Position numbers and translations under genes: made by a program. A stretch of DNA of 64,000 bases from Colias croceus. Its lineage: Eukaryota > Arthropoda > Insecta > Lepidoptera > Pieridae. The notes under the pieces are model-generated. The model was not told where the DNA came from. It saw only the letters and a program-made list of their open reading frames with translations, and made no database searches. Below, in pieces: positions 59,301 through 64,000 of the stretch; the first letter of the stretch is position 1, and every line of letters starts with the position of its first letter. The stretch is from the NCBI RefSeq assembly GCF_905220415.1, contig NC_059539.1:10726001-10790000 (forward strand), read 5' to 3'.

Positions 59301-61045
59301 TGCTACGTTGCCGCAACCGCCGCAACCGCAGCAACCTAGGTTAGTAACTAGATAGTCGTAGTGCGGTATCTGCTACGTTGCCGCAACCGCCGCAACCGCA
59401 GCAACCTAGGTTAGTAACTAGATAGTCGTAGTGCGGTATCTGCTACGTTGCCGCAACCGCCGCAACCGCAGCAACCTAGGTTAGTAACTAGATAGTCGTA
59501 GTAGTACGTTATCTGCTACGTTGCCGCAACCGCCGCAACCGCAGCAACCTAGGTTAGTAACTAGATAGTCGTAGTGCGGTATCTGCTACGTTGCCGCAAC
59601 CGCCGCAACCGCAGCCGCCTAGGTTAGTAACTAGATAGTAGTAGTAGTAGTACGTTATCTGCTACGTTGCCGCAACCGCCGCAACCGCAGCAACCGCAGC
59701 AACCTAGGTTAGTAACTAGATAGTCGTAGTGCGGTATCTGCTACGTTGCCGCAACCGCCGCAACCGCAGCCGCCTAGGTTAGTAACTAGATAGTAGTAGT
59801 AGTAGTACGTTATCTGCTACGTTGCCGCAACCGCCGCAACCGCAGCAACCGCAGCAACCTAGGTTAGTAACTAGATAGTCGTAGTGCGGTATCTGCTACG
59901 TTGCCGCAACCGCCGCAACCGCAGCAACCTAGGTTAGTAACTAGATAGTCGTAGTAGTACGTTATCTGCTACGTTGCCGCAACCGACGCAACCGCAGCCG
60001 CCTAGGTAACCATGATATAAGATCAGTATGGTAACAGCTCCCGCACGAGTAACCAGGATATAGGCCTATGCTTTTCATTGTAAAATGCTGAGCGGCAATC
60101 CTTTTAGCATGTAGGTTGTTAGATTAAGTAGTTTGTAAGTACAAAAATTGTTTATTTTTAATATTGCCTACCTGTTGATAAAGAGTTTATTATTATTTTA
60201 TTTTTTTTTATTATATAAGATTACAATGGATGTCGCAGGCTACGCGTAGGACTGAAAGTAGTAACGTTCGCGTTGGGGCACCGGGGGTTAGACAAGTGGC
60301 TTTCTATTAGCGTAACGTTTAATAGAATAGATTATGAATGTATGAGATTGACGTAGGCTGGAGATACGTTTATCTAATGCTTATGTCAATCTCATACGTT
60401 CATAATCTATTCTATCAAACTTTACGCTAATAGAAAGCCACTTGTCTAGGGGGGCAGCTACGCAGGCACGAACTGCAGCCGCCTAGGTGACTGAATAAAT
60501 TATAGGTTCCTGCTGCGTTGCCGCACCGGCTTTATCAGCTAATACATAATCTTTATATATAAAAATGAATCGCAAAATGTGTTGGTAAGCGCATAACTCG
60601 AGAACGGCTGAACCGATTTCGATAATTCTTTTTTTATTATATTCCTTGAAGTACGAGGATGGATCTTATGTAGAGAAAACGTAAACATGTTCCACGGGCG
60701 AAGCCGGGGCGGACCGCTAGTTAAGAATAAAAATGCTTCAAAATTGCAATGGGTAGGCCCACAGGTAGGCCCATTGCAATCGTATAATTTGTTTCTTAAA
60801 AATGTCTACTTGAGATAGCGCCATCTATGACAAAGCGACCGAACTAATTCATACGATTGTTCTTAAATGCATTATGTAAGGTAATGTTTAAAATTCTATC
60901 GCGATATTGACAGAGATATAACTGTTTTTAATCTTTATTATTGTTTTTATGATAATTTATCTAATTTGAGTTTTTGATTTCAGATGCTGATCAATCCACG
61001 GCTTTAATGTACATAGAGAAGCCCGCGTCCAAACTGTTAAGTTAA
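50333..61045 (+). CDS. Stam: Stam, signal transducing adaptor molecule (ESCRT-0), multi-exon
   Basis: Stam pairs with Hrs on early endosomes to form ESCRT-0, which binds ubiquitinated cargo and starts its sorting to lysosomes. Exons 50333-50375, 51699-52114, 52639-52870, 54584-54694, 55632-55801, 57668-57755 and 58091-58265 join in frame (phases 1,0,1,1,0,1), giving 411 codons plus two bases. Domains in order: VHS (about 1-145, starting with the family's FDQDV), UIM (about 163-180), SH3 (about 206-263, ALYDF, WWKG and GLFPANFV) and a GAT/coiled-coil region (about 310-380), then a His/Pro/Gln-rich tail. Each part resembles animal STAM. A likely last exon is 60984-61045, but its frame needs phase 1 while the exon 7 donor leaves phase 2. 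The C-terminus is therefore unresolved. Confidence 0.92.
51699..52114 (+). CDS. Stam: Stam coding exon 2 (VHS domain)
   Basis: Acceptor TATTTCAG, donor CAG then GTAATT. Encodes almost the whole VHS domain, including EEWGLILEICDRAG, ACISNCGKIFHLEV and FRNDPQL, all family hallmarks. VHS binds ubiquitin and helps membrane/cargo recognition. It is GC-richer than its introns, as expected for coding DNA here. Confidence 0.93.
52639..52870 (+). CDS. Stam: Stam coding exon 3 (UIM, start of SH3)
   Basis: Acceptor CCTTTCCAG, donor G then GTAAGG. Contains the ubiquitin-interacting motif EQEELARAIALSLREA (acidic start, central A-x-x-x-S), an Ala/Pro/Thr-rich linker, and the first half of the SH3 domain (RKVRALYDFEAAEDNELTF). 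Confidence 0.93.
52979..53004. repeat. Perfect short hairpin in Stam intron 3
   Basis: CCGCGATCTAT and ATAGATCGCGG form an 11-bp perfect stem with a 4-base loop. It is in a GC-rich patch (52960-53110), perhaps a transposon relic. Confidence 0.5.
54047..54551. mobile_element. TA-flanked MITE ending just before Stam exon 4
   Basis: TATAGTCGAGCCAATTTAAT ... GGCAACATTTGAC at the left is matched inverted by GTCAAATGTTGCC ... GGCTCTACTATA at the right, about 30 bp with few mismatches. The element is 505 bp and non-coding, and ends 32 bp before the exon 4 acceptor. Confidence 0.7.
54584..54694 (+). CDS. Stam: Stam coding exon 4 (second half of SH3)
   Basis: Acceptor TTATAATTACAG, donor ACAG then GTAATT. 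Encodes VTDSSDPNWWKGY and GEGLFPANFVTSDL, the ligand-binding second half of the SH3 domain, which in this family binds deubiquitinases and other PxxP-type partners. Confidence 0.93.
54712..54956 (-). mobile_element. Helitron-like element, family B, in Stam intron 4
   Basis: CTAG at 54712, perfect CCGCCCGCGGCTTCGCCCGC hairpin, GTCCTTTCTCGGGAATCAAA, a GACA microsatellite (four repeats) and head ATTTATAATATTAGTATGGA. It lies only 17 bp after the exon 4 donor. Confidence 0.78.
55384..55597 (-). mobile_element. Helitron-like element, family D, in Stam intron 4
   Basis: CTAG-hairpin end at 55384, TCTAAAACCTAATAAATTAT, AAGCATACAAAGGGGCATAG, GACAGAGAAAGCGACTTTGT and TTTATACTATGTAGTGA. It ends 34 bp before exon 5. 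Longer than the 16664 copy because it keeps the middle (CTTCCTCTTAATTACTC). Confidence 0.68.
55632..55801 (+). CDS. Stam: Stam coding exon 5
   Basis: Acceptor ACATTCCAG, donor AGG then GTGTGT (a weaker donor, but the frame ends three codons later). Encodes the linker with TVQFATE, matching the KTVQF motif that follows the SH3 domain in vertebrate STAM, and the start of the GAT region (MDEALSLLHEADPTG). Confidence 0.88.
55892..56425. mobile_element. Palindromic MITE in Stam intron 5
   Basis: The left arm (GGTCGACCTTCACCGGCGTG, ATAATAGAATGAGACCAATT, AAAAATGGGTTTGCTGGGAA) recurs inverted up to GAATGTCGACTTAT. Arms are about 125-150 bp around a centre of about 240 bp. Non-coding. Confidence 0.7.
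56594..56786 (-). mobile_element. Helitron-like element, family A, in Stam intron 5
   Basis: CTAG at 56594, CTTCCTCGATAAATGGGCTA, TTTCAAATCGGACTAGTAGT, AAACTCTTCAGCTTTATAAT and TATTAGTATA head. Near complete. Confidence 0.72.
56843..57576. mobile_element. Non-autonomous DNA transposon with 32-bp inverted ends, Stam intron 5
   Basis: Both ends carry ACCCGGCGCGGCCTAAGATG then ATCCCTATGACA, a perfect 32-bp inverted repeat. TA lies next to each end. The body is about 735 bp and non-coding. The perfect ends suggest fairly recent movement. Confidence 0.72.
57668..57755 (+). CDS. Stam: Stam coding exon 6
   Basis: Acceptor TATAACAG, donor TTGG then GTGGGT. Encodes VYAMGPLVDTELERADRR and the following helix, part of the GAT/coiled-coil core that pairs with Hrs. 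Vertebrate STAM has the matching MGPLIDEKLEDIDRKH. Confidence 0.9.
58091..58265 (+). CDS. Stam: Stam coding exon 7 with His/Pro/Gln-rich tail
   Basis: Acceptor CTTATTTCAG; first in-frame donor CCTAG then GTTAGT. Encodes VDALNLYHELMRDPKPMY, the last helix of the GAT region, then a low-complexity run of PHQMPH/PQPQ-type repeats. Its last 25 bp or so and the start of the intron are the unit of a minisatellite that follows. If the intron were not spliced, the frame would stop five codons later (LVTR then TAG). Confidence 0.88.
58240..60007. repeat. Minisatellite made of the Stam exon 7/intron 7 junction
   Basis: About 25 units, mostly alternating 70 and 73 bp. Each unit has GCAACCGCAGCAACC (exon-like), then CTAG, then GTTAGTAACTAGATAG (the intron start), then TCGTAGTGCGGTATCTGCTA or AGTAGTAGTACGTTATCTGC. 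CCTAGGT occurs at 58261, 58331, 58404, 58474, 58547, 58611, 58693 and so on to 60001. The last unit has GTAACC instead of GTTAGT. Each unit but the last therefore repeats the splice donor context of exon 7. Confidence 0.92.
60291..60446. mobile_element. Near-perfect hairpin MITE in Stam intron 7
   Basis: Arms of about 67 bp (GACAAGTGGCTTTCTATTAG ... TATGAGATTGACGTA and its inverse) with about 4 mismatches around a loop of some 22 bp. TA at 60289-60290 and 60447-60448 fits a TA target. A diverged copy of the minisatellite unit (CTGCAGCCGCCTAGGTGACT) follows at 60473, so the MITE sits at the edge of the array. Confidence 0.7.
60550..60720 (+). mobile_element. Helitron-like element, family E, in Stam intron 7
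   Basis: TCTTTATATATAAAAATGAA head, AACTCGAGAACGGCTGAACC, TTGAAGTACGAGGATGGATC, GGGCGAAGCCGGGGCGGACC hairpin and CTAG followed by T. Confidence 0.75.
60984..61045 (+). CDS. Stam: Probable last coding exon of Stam
   Basis: A strong acceptor (TTTTTGATTTCAG) opens a frame ADQSTALMYIEKPASKLLS then TAA if two bases (AT) complete the previous codon. This needs an upstream exon ending in phase 1. Exon 7 with its first donor ends in phase 2, which would give an immediate stop (AGA TGC TGA). So either another exon or donor is used, or this reading is wrong. AATAAA-type signals follow at about 61257 and 61496. Confidence 0.5.
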
Positions 61046-61762
61046 TTATAAATTATTATCACATTCTATAGCATTATTATAATTATAATAATATAATACA
61101 AAATTTTCCCTCTTTTTCTGTTTGTATTTTTAATAGTTTTGTGTTTATGGTGCAAGATGTAACTCAAAAGAAAAATATGACACGAATATATTAGTGTTTT
61201 ATTTTTTAATTAGAATATTAGAAAGTAAATTTCAATCCTTTGTTTTTTTATGTTAAAATAATAAATATGTCTTTAAAATTCCAAATAATAATCTTTCAAC
61301 TGTGATATTGTATCATTATTTTGGTATTTTTTTAAGTATTAAAAATTATATGAATATACACAAAGCAGTTGATTGAATTTTTGACGAACGTTCCCTAAAA
61401 CAACGGAGATTCTCAAATCTTTTTTTTGGTAGCAGTTTTCTGTATAGTATTATTTTATATTATCTAAAAATTATTGTTATTACAATATTATATTTGAATA
61501 AAAGTCACGTTTTATAAAAAAATAGTTTAATAATTAGTAAATTTATATAAACTGAAGAAAAAAATAAGAATGCGAAGATATCATTCCAGTCATTCATACT
61601 CTTGGTCATATTATTTTTCCAATACGTAATAATTTTATTATTAGAAATAGAAATTGCAATATGTCTTATAATGCAAAAACAAATCTATTAGAATTACAAT
61701 ATAAATATTACAAACATAATCGGGGTTTTATTTACCTTAATTATAGTTTCCTTTATAAATTA
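61046..61762 (+). other. Likely Stam 3' untranslated/downstream region
   Basis: AT-rich, no coding. AATAAAT near 61257 and GAATAAAAG near 61496 are possible poly(A) signals for Stam. Confidence 0.4.
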
Positions 61763-61935
61763 CTAGCGGTTCGCCCCGGCTTCGCCCGTGGTACATATTC
61801 ACGTTTTCTCTACATAAGAACCATCCTCGAACTTCAAGGAATACCTATTATAAAAAAAGAATTAACGAAATCGGTTAAGCCGTTCTCAAGTTATGCGCTT
61901 ACCAACACATTTTGGGATTCATTTTTATATTATAG
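61763..61935 (-). mobile_element. Helitron-like element, family E
   Basis: CTAG at 61763, CGGTTCGCCCCGGCTTCGCC, ACATAAGAACCATCCTCGAA, TTAAGCCGTTCTCAAGTTAT and a TTTTTATATTATAGA head. The 94-codon open frame across it is a by-product. Confidence 0.72.
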
Positions 61936-62938
61936 ACTATGCTGATGATACAGATTACAGCAAAGTAGCGACAAAATTTTTATTTAGGATTTTGAGAACA
62001 ATAAATAAGTTTTAAAATGAATATACCTACAGGGTTACTTATAAAACACCAGTAACCTCGCAGTACAGGCCGATTAAGGAAAGCTGGCATGTTCACAGAA
62101 CTCACACTTATGCAATTTTACTATACAATAATATTATGTTCAAAAATAAATGCGACTCTAGTTTAAGTGTAGATTTGAATTGTAAATTGAGTGCGTTGTA
62201 CATTAATTTATACAAATATAATTATGAAAGCTCTCATAATTATTGATAATTGATATGTAAAATAATAATGTAAACGCTGTGTGTAAACGTAACTCAATTG
62301 ATGAACTTAATTATTTATTCTCATAATCAATCAATTAAGTAAAATAATAAAAGTATTAATAATCATCCAATTATCAAATAATAATTAAATTTCATGTCCT
62401 ATTCAAAATAACGATAAAAACAATACAAATAACACGTGCGCTCACTCCCAAGAAACAATACAAGCGAAACCCTAGCACGTAAGAGATAAGGCTACATTAC
62501 AATTAAAGCTGTATTGTTCAGCTATGAATGAAAATTTCAACTTACTGCGTTTACATTTTGCTTAAAAAATTTATTTAAATTATTACATAATTTAACCAAG
62601 GTAAAGTAAAAAAATATTCTAATCCGCGTGCCGCGAAGTATCTCGTCGAATATAGTTATAGTCGAGTATACCTAACGTCTGTTTAAATTACATCACCCTG
62701 TATTCATAAACAATTGCAAAATAAAAAAAAATATTGTCCCCTTCAACCTCATAGGCTAGTATGCGCGCGAGAGAGACGGGCAGACTTTTTATGATACTAT
62801 GCGGTATGACGTCAGTGCCATGAGCCATGAGCCACCACTGCAAACTGATCGATAAGTACTTGTCATGGTGCATTCCTTAAGTATAGATAAATTACCTAGT
62901 ATAGATAGATTTAAATTAGTAATACATCCCTACTGTGA
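61936..62938. other. AT-rich DNA, no gene seen
   Basis: No supported gene or repeat; a few short palindromic AT stretches such as CTCATAATTATTGATAATTG. Confidence 0.45.
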
Positions 62939-63124
62939 TCCCTACTATTAATATTATAAATGCGAAAGTAACTCTGTCTGTCTGTCTGTTACACTTTCCC
63001 GCTTAAATCTCTCAACCGATTTTGATGAAATTTGGCACAGACAATCTTTAGATCCTGAGAAAGAACATACGCTACCTTTTATTGCGAAATATGTACCACG
63101 GGCGAAGCCGGGGCGGACCGCTAG
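62939..63124 (+). mobile_element. Mosaic Helitron-like element (B head, F middle, E/F tail)
   Basis: Head with TAATATTATAAATGCGAAAG and a GTCT microsatellite as in family B, then GATTTTGATGAAATTTGGCA as in family F (19837), and GGGCGAAGCCGGGGCGGACC with CTAG as in family E. First of three elements in a head-to-tail row. Confidence 0.7.
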
Positions 63125-63159
63125 TAATATTATATAATCATAATATAATCTATAATACA

Positions 63160-63330
63160 TCTCTAATATATAAAAATCAATGCCACTTTTCGTTGTAATT
63201 CCATAACTCGAGAACGGCTGAACCGATTTCGATAATTCTTTTTTTATTATATTCCTTGAAGTACGAGGATGGTTCTTATGTAGAGAAAACGTTAATATGT
63301 ACCACGGGCGAAGCCGGGGCGGACCGCTAG
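63160..63330 (+). mobile_element. Helitron-like element, family E
   Basis: TCTCTAATATATAAAAATCA head, AACTCGAGAACGGCTGAACC, GTACGAGGATGGTTCTTATG, hairpin and CTAG. Same orientation as its neighbours. Confidence 0.75.
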
Positions 63331-63498
63331 TAATGTATAAAAATGAATCCCAAAATGTGTTGGTAAGCGCATAACTTGAGAACGGCTGAACCAATTTCGT
63401 TAATTCTTTTTTTATTATATTCCTTGAAGTACGAGGATGGTTCTTATGTAGAGAAAACGTAAATATGTACCACGGGCGAAGCCGGGGCGGACCGCTAG
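63331..63498 (+). mobile_element. Helitron-like element, family E, abutting the previous copy
   Basis: Begins directly after the CTAG of the previous copy (TAATGTATAAAAATGAATCC) and ends GGGGCGGACCGCTAG. It lacks a clear TC head of its own, so the pair may be a tandem product of one event. The 199-codon minus-strand frame over the cluster is an artefact of these repeats. Confidence 0.7.
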
Positions 63499-63706
63499 TG
63501 TAACCATAAAAATATCTACTAGACCTAAATCTCATTAACAATGCATTACGCATTACACTGATAAAAGTGCACTTATCATTTACGTGACTGTTGATTAAAT
63601 AAATCCTCCATCAATCTAACATAATTTTGTGTATAATTGACATTGATCTAATTTGTTTCACGAAAAGTATAAACAGATATTACCTATCTTATTCATTTAT
63701 ACAATA

Positions 63707-63940
63707 CTAGGTTTTCGCCCGCGGCTTCGCCCGCGCATTCAAAGAAAAACGCATAGTTCCCGTTGCGGCCGTTGCCGTAGGATTGCGTCATTTTCCCGGG
63801 ATAAAAATTAGCCTATGTCCTTTCTCGGTTTTCAAAATATCTCCATACCAAATTTCATGCAAATTGGTTCAGTAGTTTAGGCATGATTGAGTATCAGACA
63901 GACAGAGTTGCTTTCGCATTTATAATATTAAGAGTATGGA
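63707..63940 (-). mobile_element. Helitron-like element, family B, diverged
   Basis: CTAG at 63707, CGCCCGCGGCTTCGCCCGCG hairpin, GTCCTTTCTCGGTTTTCAAA, short GACAGACAGA run and a TTTATAATATTAAGAGTATG head. A small GC insert (GCGGCCGTTGCCGTAGGATT) breaks the usual CCCGTGGGATTTCC stretch. Confidence 0.7.
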
Positions 63941-64000
63941 TTATATCCATTCTTTCTAAAACATTGGGTAGCTAATGACTTAATAAGATTTAAAATTTGA

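Noticed and set aside
58240..60007. Regularly spaced repeats that might suggest a CRISPR-like array
   Set aside because: The units are contiguous with no unique spacers, contain the exon 7 donor, and lie in an insect gene. It is a minisatellite.
61661..61945. 94-codon plus-strand open frame
   Set aside because: Most of it is the inverted family E element; no protein similarity is apparent.
62954..63553. 199-codon minus-strand open frame
   Set aside because: It runs across three repeated Helitron-like copies and its protein repeats the same phrases; it is a by-product of the repeats.

Overview
The window looks like nuclear DNA from a butterfly or moth (Lepidoptera). It is AT-rich, its one clear host gene has short exons and AT-rich introns, and it is full of short repeats typical of lepidopteran genomes. 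Many copies share a TATACTAATATTATAAA-like head, a GC-rich 3' hairpin of the CCGCGGGCGAAGCCGCGGG type, and a terminal CTAG followed by T, the layout of non-autonomous Helitrons. No bacterial, phage or CRISPR features are present. The species cannot be told from the sequence.

The clear host gene is Stam (signal transducing adaptor molecule, the ESCRT-0 partner of Hrs), on the plus strand from 50333 to about 61045. Seven exons can be placed by reading frame and splice sites and encode the VHS domain, UIM, SH3 domain and GAT/coiled-coil core. A probable last exon lies at 60984-61045. Its introns are loaded with palindromic MITEs and Helitron-like copies. Intron 7 begins with a 1.7-kb minisatellite whose unit is the exon 7/intron 7 junction itself, so the 5' splice site is copied about 25 times. 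A weaker candidate is a minus-strand first exon at 2850-2981, inside a GC-rich island, that would lead to a gene running off the left edge.

Layout: 1-4.6 kb, GC-rich island with the candidate exon and scattered repeats. 4.6-19 kb, repeats: Helitron-like families A-F (named here by their heads: A, GCTGAAGAG head; B, (GTCT)n head; C, a head with a CATC-type microsatellite; D, a GACAGAGAAAGCGACTTT block; E, an AAAATGAATC head; F, a mosaic), LINE tails and two short poly(A)-tailed insertions with perfect target-site duplications. 19.2-23.2 kb, a 4-kb Foldback-like element with a 9-bp duplication. 23.2-44.7 kb, mostly AT-rich DNA with no recognisable gene, plus a transposase relic (26.8-27.2 kb), GC-richer patches (25.5, 27.5, 30-31.4 kb), MITEs and Helitron-like copies. 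44.7-48.3 kb, a non-LTR retrotransposon with an intact 1003-residue endonuclease/reverse transcriptase ORF. 49.1-50 kb, three hairpin elements just upstream of Stam. 50.3-61 kb, Stam. 61-64 kb, more Helitron-like copies, including a head-to-tail cluster.

All calls come from reading the sequence; no alignment or database search was run. Repeat boundaries are good to a few bases where terminal motifs are intact and looser where the copy is degraded.
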